DNA from: Acidobacteriaceae bacterium
Lineage (GTDB): Bacteria > Acidobacteriota > Terriglobia > Terriglobales > Acidobacteriaceae
Length of the DNA: 40,573 nucleotides
NCBI GenBank assembly: GCA_030037545.1
Contig: JASHRF010000103.1
Span: 1 to 40,573 of the forward strand
Reading direction: 5' to 3'
The notes beneath the pieces are model-generated. The model worked only from the letters and a program-made list of their open reading frames with translations, ran no database searches and was not told the origin of the DNA. Below, one piece after another: positions 25,138 to 32,424 of this stretch (its first letter is position 1; the number at the start of each line of letters is the position of its first letter). The position numbers and the translations under genes are program-made.

Positions 25138-27915
25138 TTACTGCCGTGCCTGATTTATAGCGGGATCGCTCTGCGGAGCCGCTTGCGAGCCGGCCGCAGC
25201 CGGCTTGGCCGTCTGCGGTTTCGTGGATGATGCAGACGGTGTCGCCGGTGTAGACGCGCTGGACGGCGGCGCGGTTGGCGCGCCATTCGCGGGGGCCGCT
25301 TGCTGCGGCGTTGGCGGCACAGTCTCAGGCGCAGGCTTGGTTTCCGGAGCGGGAGCAATCCCGGGCGCCGGCGTCGTTGCGGGAGCGTTCCCGGGCGCGC
25401 TCTCTGTTTCCGGCGCCGCCGCCGCAGAAGCCGGAACCGGCACTGCCTGTGGAGACTGCGGCAGCACGGCTTTGGCTTCGGCAGGGGTAATGTACGTAAC
25501 CGGCAGCGTGAGCGTCTGCACCGTAGCCGGATCGTCGCGCAGCTTCACGTAGAGCTGGCCGTTCACCGGGTGGGGCACAATCAGCTCCGTCCCGGTAAAC
25601 TCCGGCGGCACGTCGGTGGCGGCGTCGAACTGCTGCGTGCTGGCGATGGACGCGGCGAGAAACAGATTCGCGCCCGAGAGCACGCAGGGCTTGGAAATGG
25701 AGCGCGGACAGCGCAGATCCTTGAAGCCGGGCTCGCGCACCAGTGTGCCTAGCGGCACCCAGTCGCCGGCTTCGCCATCGGCGGCCACGGCGCGCACGCG
25801 CACCGGCCCAAAGGCCGAAAAGCCGAACCGCGCCAGCGGCTGCACGCTGCCCTCGGCGGTCTTCGCGTCTTCCAGCATCAAGCTGCCGTCGGAGAGCTCG
25901 AGCATAGTGTCGAAGCTGGTGTCGGCCGCGGCCAGCTCAATCTTTTCGCTGCGCGGAAACCTGGCCGGAGTGGTCGATTTGATAAAGAACACCAGCCGTC
26001 CGTCGACGGGCAAATCGTCGGGGCTGCCCAACTGCACCGGCGAGGGCGGTCCCGTGCCGTTATCCTGCACGCCCTTGCTGAGCAGCATCACCTCCGGCCG
26101 CGGCGGCTCAACCGTTACCGGCACCTTCAGCCGGCGGCCGTCCTTCAGTTCCACTTCGGCCATGTAGGTCTTGCCGGGTTCCAGGCCCGCGGTCGAAGAG
26201 CCAGCCCTCATGGTCAACTGGTCGAGATCTTCCACGCGGGTGAGCGTGGTAGGCGTCAGCACGATGCTGCGCAGTTTAGCCTTTGCCACTTCATCCAGGC
26301 GCGTGCCCTTGAGCAGCGCGTCGCTGTCGCCTGCGCTCAGGGTGAGATCTTCGAGCGACGCGGCGGCATCGTAGGCGGTCATCTTGAGCTTGTCTGGCTG
26401 GGTGAGACCGTATTGGAATACATCCACGTCCACCGGGCCAGGCTCGGCGTTCTGGAGGGGGATTTTCACCAGCAGCGCATCGGGTTTGGGCGTGGTGTAC
26501 GGCAGTTTTACCGGCGAGCCGGTTGCTGCCTGCTCCTCGACCTGCTGCACACACTGCGCGTTGTCGCCAACGATGTGAAGAGAATCGTCACGGCCCACCA
26601 CCAGGGCTGACTGATCGCTGGCGGCCACGGCCCACTTGCCGCTCTGCGGCGAGTAGAGATGGAAGCTGGGTCCCTCCCAATCGTCAAAGCCCCACTTGCC
26701 GCGCAGCGTGCCGGTAAGCTCACCCGCAGGCAGCTTGGGAGCAGCTTCCGTAAAGACCAATCCCCCTTGAGCGGCATCGGCCATGACGGGCACATTGATG
26801 GCACTGGCCGCCTCCTTACTGTCGGCCGGCTCAATCTGCAGCATCAGGTTGTGGGCAAAGGGCGTGGCAAAGACCAGAGGCGCGCCCTCGGCGGCCAGCA
26901 CCAGTCCCGGCTTGGGCGCGCAGGAAACCTGGTCGGGAGTCACGGCGTAGAGCGGCTCAGCACGCGCCGGGCCTATGGGCGGAAGCGCCACCACCACCAC
27001 CGACTTGGGATTGCGGAACGAGGGCGGCATGTTCAGCCGCAGGTTCATGGTGTCGGCGGTGGGCAGAGCCAGGGCCGGGATGTACTGGAAATGCGCGGTG
27101 TGCAGTGAGGCAAGAATCCTCGCCGTATCTACGATCGCGCCTACATAGGGGCTGTACAGGCCGCCGCCCGCAATGTTGGCGCTGCTGAGCTGATTCACCA
27201 GGTCGAGCGCCGAGCCGTTGGCCAGTTGGTCCACCACCGACTGCGCGTTGGAGTCGTCGAGCACCATGCCCTCGGAGTTTTGCGAAAGGCAGGTCGCCTG
27301 CTGGTCCACGGGTTTCAGGAAACAGGCCTCGTTGATCTTGATGCCCAGGCTGCGCGCCGCCATTTCCGCCCTGGTTTTCAGGGCTGCGGGATCGGTCTGC
27401 GAAGTGACGCGCACATCGGCCAGGTACGCTTCCAGCCGCATCCGCTCCCAACTGGCGGCCTGCAGATCCTGAGCGGCGCGTACAAACGTACCCGGTTCCT
27501 CGCGTACCGCCTTGCGCAGAGTGTTAAAGTCACCGCCTGTTTCCGGCGCCAGGAAGAGCAGCGCCTGCTGTGCCTCATCGGGCACATTGACGAACACGCC
27601 TTCATCGTGCGCTTCGCGGGTCCAGGTTTCCACGCGCGTGAACCACTCCGGCGGAGGCGGATTGGTGGAACCGCGGAGAAACGCGACCACCAGCACAAAA
27701 TGCTCCGACTGCGTGGGCGGCAGGTCGGGATGAATCCACAGGCGGTCGCCAGGCAGCAGGTTAGGCGCTTCTGAGATAGGCAGCGTCAGCGTTCCGCGCT
27801 TTACGTGCACGTCCACCTTCGGACCGGCCAGATCGAACCCGGGGCTGTCGGCGAGCGCCCCGGTTGCAGACAGGGACCATAGCAGAAGTAGGAAAAACAG
27901 CAAACAACGACGCAT
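25138..27915 (-). CDS. large secreted protein with Pro/Ala-rich tail, function unknown
   Basis: 925 residues from ATG 27915. MRRCLLFFLLLLWS...ALAD is a signal peptide; the longer frame from 28008 adds 31 residues without support. The body to ~800 looks like several beta-rich modules, with repeated phrases of the sort LVPTTLTRVEDLDQL and PDGRLVFFIKS-like segments; I recognise no enzyme motif. The last ~130 residues are low complexity, rich in Ala, Pro, Thr and Glu (APETKPAPETVPPTPQQAAP), typical of a wall- or surface-spanning linker. Isolated cysteines could pair in the periplasm. A TACAAT box 7 bases before the ATG hints at a leaderless message. The gene is monocistronic as far as can be seen. 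Confidence 0.8.
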   Translation of the reverse strand: MRRCLLFFLLLLWSLSATGALADSPGFDLAGPKVDVHVKRGTLTLPISEAPNLLPGDRLWIHPDLPPTQSEHFVLVVAFLRGSTNPPPPEWFTRVETWTREAHDEGVFVNVPDEAQQALLFLAPETGGDFNTLRKAVREEPGTFVRAAQDLQAASWERMRLEAYLADVRVTSQTDPAALKTRAEMAARSLGIKINEACFLKPVDQQATCLSQNSEGMVLDDSNAQSVVDQLANGSALDLVNQLSSANIAGGGLYSPYVGAIVDTARILASLHTAHFQYIPALALPTADTMNLRLNMPPSFRNPKSVVVVALPPIGPARAEPLYAVTPDQVSCAPKPGLVLAAEGAPLVFATPFAHNLMLQIEPADSKEAASAINVPVMADAAQGGLVFTEAAPKLPAGELTGTLRGKWGFDDWEGPSFHLYSPQSGKWAVAASDQSALVVGRDDSLHIVGDNAQCVQQVEEQAATGSPVKLPYTTPKPDALLVKIPLQNAEPGPVDVDVFQYGLTQPDKLKMTAYDAAASLEDLTLSAGDSDALLKGTRLDEVAKAKLRSIVLTPTTLTRVEDLDQLTMRAGSSTAGLEPGKTYMAEVELKDGRRLKVPVTVEPPRPEVMLLSKGVQDNGTGPPSPVQLGSPDDLPVDGRLVFFIKSTTPARFPRSEKIELAAADTSFDTMLELSDGSLMLEDAKTAEGSVQPLARFGFSAFGPVRVRAVAADGEAGDWVPLGTLVREPGFKDLRCPRSISKPCVLSGANLFLAASIASTQQFDAATDVPPEFTGTELIVPHPVNGQLYVKLRDDPATVQTLTLPVTYITPAEAKAVLPQSPQAVPVPASAAAAPETESAPGNAPATTPAPGIAPAPETKPAPETVPPTPQQAAPANGAPTAPPSSASTPATPSASSTKPQTAKPAAAGSQAAPQSDPAINQARQ

Positions 27916-27922
27916 GTCTTCT

Positions 27923-27928
27923 ATTGTA
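27923..27928 (-). promoter_or_regulatory. candidate -10 box for a leaderless transcript
   Basis: TACAAT on the minus strand ends 7 bases before ATG 27915, which would place the transcription start at or next to the start codon. The -35 region is weak (CTTACC, 17 bases upstream). Just upstream, GATTTGATTTCG occurs twice in tandem on the minus strand. Confidence 0.3.
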
Positions 27929-28359
27929 CGAATACCGGAGCCATCGGTAAGCGCCGAAATCAAATCCGAAATCAAATCGAATCCCCGGCAAGGTGCACGG
28001 AAGCACAAAATGCGGAACAGGTCAATCGCAACTTCAAAAAACCGGCAATCCTGTTGCTGTTGAAGAAGTCCTTCTCTTCGTTTTTGCCGTTGTCAAGTCC
28101 TTGCCAAGGCCACGTCGCCCGCATCGCCCTCATTCGGCGGGAAATATATTTTCGCCGCTCGTTGCGGGTTAATTTCGCCCTTCCGCTATGCTGTGAAGAA
28201 ACGTTCCCAGGGCGCCCGTGGCTGCTCGAGAATCCGGGGCCGGCAGGCGCAAGGAAGCGCAAGAAAGTTAAGTTTCTCGCATGAAACTGCATGTTAATCG
28301 ATGCCAAAAACGCACCCAACCATCAGAAAACAAGGAACTTGATTGCAGAATCCCACGCA

Positions 28360-28375
28360 CCCCCCCCCGGGGGGG
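28360..28375. repeat. C9G7 homopolymer palindrome
   Basis: Nine C followed directly by seven G, flanked by ACGCA and TACGT. Such a tract is slippage-prone and can form a cruciform or quadruplex. It may also be a place where the assembly length is unreliable. Confidence 0.7.
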
Positions 28376-28446
28376 TACGTAGGAACCCGAAATCAACCCT
28401 GCCGGCGCACCATTCCAAGCGCGATCGCCCTGAAATGCGGAAGTTT

Positions 28447-28469
28447 CCCCCCACACGGGGCGGCTTTTT
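28447..28469 (+). terminator. terminator-like hairpin with no gene upstream
   Basis: CCCC-ACAC-GGGG (extendable to six pairs with one bulge) is followed by CGGC and TTTTT. No plus-strand gene lies upstream within several kilobases, so if it is functional it would end a small RNA transcribed from about 28150-28400. Confidence 0.35.
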
Positions 28470-28885
28470 CGGGTAAAATGAGGGGTCGAATAGCAGGTCT
28501 TCCTTAAGCACGCGTATATTTCTCGCAACGACAACAATGTCGGGAAAAGAAGGCTGGGACAATAGTTGGCCCGGTTAGAAAGCCTTGAATGAAAAACCCG
28601 TTGTGAACACATGAGTCGAGAAAATGCCAGGGCCCCTGAAAGCAGGCAGCCGCGTGCGTGACTTCGCCTGGTGACTTCTCGCAAGGAGCCATCGCCGGCC
28701 GGACCACCGGGCACGCGCCGTAAGGGCAGCGCGGAGGCCAGCGTTTCTCACTTTCTTCGCCCCAGGTTTTTGTAAAGACTCACCTGATTCTTCATCCGGT
28801 TGGCGCTCAAGTTCGTTTCTGGGGCTTGCCGCGGCGCGCTAGGCAGAGCAAGTCCCGGAAACGGCCGCCGGTTGAAAAGGATTCG

Positions 28886-29617
28886 ATGGAGCCGCAAAAA
28901 ATGAAATCGACACGAGTTGTGCAAAGCAATATCGATATCGCAAATCTCACCATTCCCGCGGCGGAAGAAATTATTGAAGAAGCACTGAACGAGCTGGCCT
29001 ATTCGCAGGACCCTGGACTGGTGCGCGCCTTGCGTTTTCTGGCGCCCGCCGGGTACCAGGCAGTGGTGGAGTTGTGCAGCGAGAACGGCCGCAGCAAGCG
29101 CCGCAACGCCTCAGCGGACACTTGGTCGCCGGAGGAAGACGAGGTGCGCATCTACTTCGAGCGCGTCGGCGACGCCGAGCCCTATGTGCGCCCGGCGCGC
29201 GCGCAGCGCAATGTTCCGGCGCAGAGCTTCGAAGAGGAAGAAGCGGCCGAAGCCGTTCTGCCGGCCGACATGGACGTGCGCGTGAAGGAGTTGTGCGCGG
29301 CGCTGGCGGAAGCCGAGCGCGGCGGTCATGCCTTCATCGCGCTCAAGTGGTTCCGCGACTCCTTCCTGCCGCGCAAGGCGTTTCGCTGGAACCTGCATCC
29401 CGATTCGCGCCAGACAGTGCTGGCCGAAGCCATTCAGCGGGGCATGGTGCTGACCAGCAAGATCGCTAATCCCAAGACGCCGGCGTATCCGACCACCACG
29501 ATCCGCCTCAACCGCGCCGAGGCCGGGCTGCCCGAGGAAACGCCGCGTTTCCATCCGGTAGCCGTGCATGGCGAGTCCCTGGCCTCGGTCATTGACGATG
29601 AGCGGGGTGGCGAGTGA
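28886..29617 (+). CDS. unrecognised protein coupled to a PIN-fold protein
   Basis: 243 residues from ATG 28886, which has AAGGA 4 bases upstream; a TTG frame from 28826 would add a very basic 20-residue tail. It is cytosolic. The N-terminal half is helical (EEIIEEALNELAYSQDPGL, RALRFLAPAGYQAVVELC); a central acidic linker (EEEEAAEA) follows; the C-terminal half ends in a segment with winged-helix character (RQTVLAEAIQRGMVLTSKI, then a TTTIRLNR strand). It overlaps the next gene by four bases (GTGA), the arrangement of antitoxin-toxin pairs, but it is three times longer than normal VapB antitoxins and has no AbrB or RHH motif. It could be a DNA-binding partner or an unrelated regulator. Function unknown. 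Confidence 0.7.
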   Translation: MEPQKMKSTRVVQSNIDIANLTIPAAEEIIEEALNELAYSQDPGLVRALRFLAPAGYQAVVELCSENGRSKRRNASADTWSPEEDEVRIYFERVGDAEPYVRPARAQRNVPAQSFEEEEAAEAVLPADMDVRVKELCAALAEAERGGHAFIALKWFRDSFLPRKAFRWNLHPDSRQTVLAEAIQRGMVLTSKIANPKTPAYPTTTIRLNRAEAGLPEETPRFHPVAVHGESLASVIDDERGGE

Positions 29618-30090
29618 ACCTGTATTTCCTTGAGTCCACGGCGTTCGCCAAGCTGTTTGTGCAGGAAACGGGTAGCGCCGCGCTGATTCGCCTCATGGAC
29701 ACAGTGGAGGACAACCGCAAGCTGATTTCGGCGGGCACGCCGCTGGAGGTCTATGCCGCCGTCCGCCGGCGCGAGCGCAGTGGAGACATTGCCTCCCCCG
29801 ACGCGGACGCGGCGCTGGAAGTCCTTCGCCTGGAAGCGGCGCGCATGGTGCAGCAGCCGCTGAATCCGGCGGTGCTGGAGGCCGCACGCCAGCTTCTCGA
29901 TCGCACCGCTCTGCGCTGGCCCTCCGCGCTGCAGCTGGGCGCCGCGCTGACCGCCCGCGACATGTTCCTGGGCACGGAGATTGTGTTCGTTTCCGCCGCG
30001 CCTGATTTGCTCGAGGCCGCGCGCAACGAGGGGCTGGAGACACTGGACCCCACTCGCGAGATCGTGGGAGAAACAGCTTCTAGCCTCTAG
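29614..30090 (+). CDS. PIN-fold protein with degraded active site (VapC-like)
   Basis: 158 residues starting at GTG 29614, overlapping the previous stop. The order of PIN elements is intact: YFLESTAFAKLFVQETGS at the N-terminus, TPLEVYAAV (E45), TALRWPSALQLGAAL, and IVFVSAAPDLLEAARNEGL near the C-terminus. In active VapC-type nucleases the first, third and fourth elements carry Asp (LDTSA, DAxxLA, TxD). Here they read E7, S104 and A129, with a displaced D131. Two of the four metal-binding acids are therefore lost and one is conservatively changed, so RNase activity is doubtful. It may act as a binding or regulatory module. The last codons and stop are embedded in a 7-bp tandem array. Confidence 0.8.
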   Translation: MNLYFLESTAFAKLFVQETGSAALIRLMDTVEDNRKLISAGTPLEVYAAVRRRERSGDIASPDADAALEVLRLEAARMVQQPLNPAVLEAARQLLDRTALRWPSALQLGAALTARDMFLGTEIVFVSAAPDLLEAARNEGLETLDPTREIVGETASSL

Positions 30091-30125
30091 CTTCCAGCCG
30101 CTAGCCTTGCCGAAACAACTTCTAG
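30077..30125. repeat. 7-bp tandem array overlapping the end of the PIN gene
   Basis: CTTCTAG CCTCTAG CTTCCAG CCGCTAG CCTTGCC from 30077 to 30111, and another CTTCTAG at 30119-30125. The second unit supplies the TAG stop (30088-30090), so the array encodes the last residues of the protein. It fills most of the gap to the converging superoxide dismutase gene. Confidence 0.65.
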
Positions 30126-30211
30126 CCGCCGCGCCGTAGTATCAGGAAAGCACATGCAGGCCTTTCTCCGAAGCAGCAGGGATCTGGCAGCCAGAGGCTT
30201 GAAGCTGTCTT

Positions 30212-30835
30212 TCAGCCTTTCGCCACCGCGAAACGCCGATTCACCTCGTCCCAGTTCACCACATTCCACCACGCGTTCAGGTACTCCGGACGGCGGTTCT
30301 GGTACTTCAGGTAATAGGCATGCTCCCACACGTCGTTACCCAGGATCCCATACAGCCCCTGAGAGAGCGGCGAGTCCTGGTTGGGAGTGGTGATCACCTT
30401 CAGCTTGCCGCCGGTCAAAACCAGCCAGCCCCAACCGGAGCCGAACTGCTTCGCCGTGGTCTCGTTGAAGGTCTTCTTGAACGATTCAAAGTCGCCAAAA
30501 TCCGTGGCGATCTGGTTGGCGATGGCCCCCGTGGGCTCACCGCCGATGCCCGGCGTCTTGGGCGGTCCCATCAGCTTCCAGAAGGCGCTGTGGTTGGAGT
30601 GGCCTCCGCCGTTGTTGCGCACCGTGGTGCGGATGTCCTCGGGAACACGGTTCAGATCGCGCAACAAGTCGTCCGCCGAGAGCGCGGCCAGGCCGGGGTG
30701 GTTGGCCAGCGCGGCGTTCACGTTGTTGATATAGGCCTGGTGGTGCTTGTCGTGGTGGAGCTTCATGGTCTCGGTGTCGATGTAAGGCTCGAGCGCCGAG
30801 TAATCGTAAGGCAGGGGCGGCAGTTCGTAAGCCAT
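30212..30835 (-). CDS. sodA: superoxide dismutase, Mn-type
   Basis: 207 residues, standard length. It dismutates superoxide; without a signal peptide it should be cytosolic. All metal ligands are visible: H27 (KLHHDKHH), H82 ([11 protein letters not shown]), D168 and H172 (NDVWEHAYY). The G at 78 with Q153 (PNQDSPL) is the pattern of manganese enzymes, whereas iron enzymes place the Gln in the earlier motif; cambialistic use cannot be excluded. GGAGG lies 11 bases before ATG 30835, a rather long spacing. A TACAAT box and a dyad lie just upstream. Confidence 0.95.
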   Translation of the reverse strand: MAYELPPLPYDYSALEPYIDTETMKLHHDKHHQAYINNVNAALANHPGLAALSADDLLRDLNRVPEDIRTTVRNNGGGHSNHSAFWKLMGPPKTPGIGGEPTGAIANQIATDFGDFESFKKTFNETTAKQFGSGWGWLVLTGGKLKVITTPNQDSPLSQGLYGILGNDVWEHAYYLKYQNRRPEYLNAWWNVVNWDEVNRRFAVAKG

Positions 30836-30858
30836 TGGGAAAGTTTCCTCCGTTTCCG

Positions 30859-30894
30859 ATTGTAAATGCGTGAGTTAAGCCGCGCTTGGCGGCT
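30859..30894 (-). promoter_or_regulatory. candidate sodA promoter with dyad in the -35 region
   Basis: On the minus strand TACAAT (30859-30864) lies 23 bases before ATG 30835. Where a -35 box would be expected there is instead an inverted repeat, AGCCGC-N5-GCGGCT (30878-30894). An activator- or repressor-controlled promoter is a reasonable reading. Confidence 0.3.
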
Positions 30895-30904
30895 CCAGAA
30901 AAAA

Positions 30905-30944
30905 GCGTGTGGAACAGGCGTGGATAAAAAGCCGCCTCACACGC
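30905..30944. other. long bulged hairpin upstream of sodA
   Basis: GCGTGTG-GAAC-AGGCG pairs with CGCCT-CACACGC: 12 base pairs with a 4-base bulge on one side only and a 12-base loop rich in A. A one-sided bulge inside two paired blocks is more like a structured RNA than a protein-binding dyad. Confidence 0.4.
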
Positions 30945-31258
30945 GGTTACGGGGCCTTCTCTTCAGCATGGATGCAGGAAAGGTCGGACAGGGTGCGGAA
31001 AGCTGTCAAAAACAAGAGAATAGGCTGAGCGTGCGCCAGCCTTCGGAAGCGAAGACGCGCAAAATCCGGTTCGCGGGTTCACACTCCGTTTCGACGCCGC
31101 CCTTCCCGAAAAAATAGCTCTGGTTGATGAAACCCGGATGGCTGCGCGAAGACTGTTTGCTTGAGTCGGGTGCGAGCCCTAAGAGAAACGCCGGAGAGAT
31201 GCGTCAAACACCACTCTTTCGTGAAACGGCGGTTTCAGGAGCCGCAAACGCAGGACAC

Positions 31259-31279
31259 GCGCGGCGATGGTCGCCGCGC
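31259..31279. other. perfect 9-bp GC hairpin upstream of the methyltransferase gene
   Basis: GCGCGGCGA-TGG-TCGCCGCGC, about 95 bases before GTG 31373. No T-run follows on either strand. A weaker CCCC/GGGG pairing follows at about 31284-31302. Confidence 0.45.
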
Positions 31280-31372
31280 CGGTCCCCGCATCCTAGCTGG
31301 GGTGCGCAAGATTCGGAGTAATTCCCAACCGGCAGACGCACGGCAGGAGTTTACGAAATTGGGGTATTCGGC

Positions 31373-32338
31373 GTGGGCGCCATTACGCGCAATCCGCGGG
31401 TCAGGCTGACCCTTTCGTCTTTGTTTCAGGTCGTGCAGGACGGCTTGGGTGTAAGCGTTGTTCCTTCTCACTTCTACTTTCCGGTTCCCAAACTCAAATC
31501 GTTCACGGGCAAGGACTGGAGCGCGTGCCGCCCCTGCCCGGCCCTCGACTTTCGCCTCGACGAGCAATTGCGGCGCTTGCGCACGGAGCTGCTCCCGTAT
31601 GGCTCAGAATGGCATTTCCCAGAGACGGCCACCGGCGACCCGCATCGGTTCCATTTCAACAACGGATTCTTTGAGCACATGGACGCCGAGGTAGCCTACT
31701 CCTTCGTCCGCCGGCGCAAGCCCAGGCGCATTGTCGAAGTCGGATGCGGTTTCACGTCTCTCCTGCTCGCCTCCGCCATGCGCAGGAATGCGGCCGAGGG
31801 AGCGGGCGGCGAGCACATCGGCATCGAGCCCTACCCGTCACCCTTTGTGAAGGATGGCGTGCCCGGCATGACGCAATTAATCCAGGCGCCGGTGCAGAAA
31901 GCACCTTTCGAGCTGTTCCGCTCGCTCCAGGCCGGCGATATCCTGTTCATCGACTCCAGCCACGTGGTCTCAATGGACAGCGACGTCCTCTACGAATGCC
32001 TGCGCATCCTGCCCGAACTTGCGCCCGGCGTGCTCATTCATTTCCACGATATTTTTGCACCGCTCGATTACCCGGAAAAGTTCGTCAAGACCAACTTGTG
32101 CTTCTGGGGCGAGCAGTATTTGCTCGAAGCTTTTCTTTCCTTCAACTCCGCATTCAAAGTGGTGTGGGCAGGGAGCGCCATGCAGAAGTTTCACCCCGCC
32201 GCGTTGCGCCAGGCGTTTCCCGGATGGGAGGACAGCTTCCTGAGAATGCCCGCGGAGTTGAAAGTCTTCGTCCCCACGCTGGACGGCAGAAACGTGTGGC
32301 CGTGCAGCTTCTGGATTGAACGAAAGCCATCCAGTTAG
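31373..32338 (+). CDS. class I SAM-dependent methyltransferase-like protein
   Basis: 321 residues from GTG 31373; the frame is closed by TAA 31319 upstream and no ATG is available, so the start is uncertain (GTG 31433 is another option). The N-terminal VVPSHFYFPVP, the RLDEQL and GDPHRFHFNNGFFEHMDAEV segments are typical of a bacterial family annotated as class I methyltransferases. Motif I is IVEVGCGFTS (120-129); IGIEP (149-153) follows the acidic position that holds the ribose of SAM; ILFIDSSHVV (190-199) and LIHFHDIFAP (221-230) complete a Rossmann fold. The DSSH and HDI elements resemble metal-binding methyltransferases of the Methyltransf_24 type. The substrate is unknown; relatives often occur in polysaccharide loci. 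Confidence 0.8.
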   Translation: MGAITRNPRVRLTLSSLFQVVQDGLGVSVVPSHFYFPVPKLKSFTGKDWSACRPCPALDFRLDEQLRRLRTELLPYGSEWHFPETATGDPHRFHFNNGFFEHMDAEVAYSFVRRRKPRRIVEVGCGFTSLLLASAMRRNAAEGAGGEHIGIEPYPSPFVKDGVPGMTQLIQAPVQKAPFELFRSLQAGDILFIDSSHVVSMDSDVLYECLRILPELAPGVLIHFHDIFAPLDYPEKFVKTNLCFWGEQYLLEAFLSFNSAFKVVWAGSAMQKFHPAALRQAFPGWEDSFLRMPAELKVFVPTLDGRNVWPCSFWIERKPSS

Positions 32339-32372
32339 TTCGCGCTGCGAGCGAAAGCGAGCCGCCAATTCG

Positions 32373-32412
32373 GCGAGTTAACAAACCAGCGAATTAGCGA
32401 GTCAGCGGGTCA
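32373..32412. repeat. 8-bp tandem array in a convergent gap
   Basis: Five consecutive 8-base units: GCGAGTTA, ACAAACCA (diverged), GCGAATTA, GCGAGTCA, GCGGGTCA. The consensus is GCGRRTYA. It lies between the methyltransferase and TlpA-like gene ends, 35 bases after one stop and 12 before the other. It shares its unit with the array after transketolase. Confidence 0.65.
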
Positions 32413-32424
32413 GGCATCGCCGGC

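Larger units (their letters stand above)
27929..28885. other. long gene-poor region with a C9G7 tract and an orphan terminator-like hairpin
   Basis: About 950 bases without a convincing gene. Open frames exist (for example 28268-28714 minus) but lack ribosome-binding sites and protein-like composition. Visible landmarks are a run of nine C followed by seven G (28360-28375), a terminator-like hairpin on the plus strand at 28447-28469, and AT-rich islands near 28050-28080 and 28140-28165. The end close to 28886 carries the AGGA that serves the next gene. I recognise no riboswitch, tmRNA, RNase P or SRP RNA here. Confidence 0.5.
30836..31372. other. divergent gap between sodA and the methyltransferase gene
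   Basis: These 537 bases carry no convincing gene; short frames (for example 31161-31409) lack protein character. They hold the presumed sodA promoter, two strong hairpins (30905-30944 and 31259-31279) and a GC-poor patch near 31000-31030. No known riboswitch class was recognised. Confidence 0.5.

Noticed and set aside
28268..28714. 148-codon open frame in the gene-poor region
   Set aside because: No ribosome-binding site, spans the C9G7 tract, and the translation looks like random high-G+C sequence.
31161..31409. 82-codon open frame upstream of the methyltransferase gene
   Set aside because: Arg-rich, overlaps two hairpins and the methyltransferase start; no supporting signal.
32373..32412. 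Possible CRISPR array
   Set aside because: The repeat unit is only 8 bases with no spacers and no cas genes nearby.
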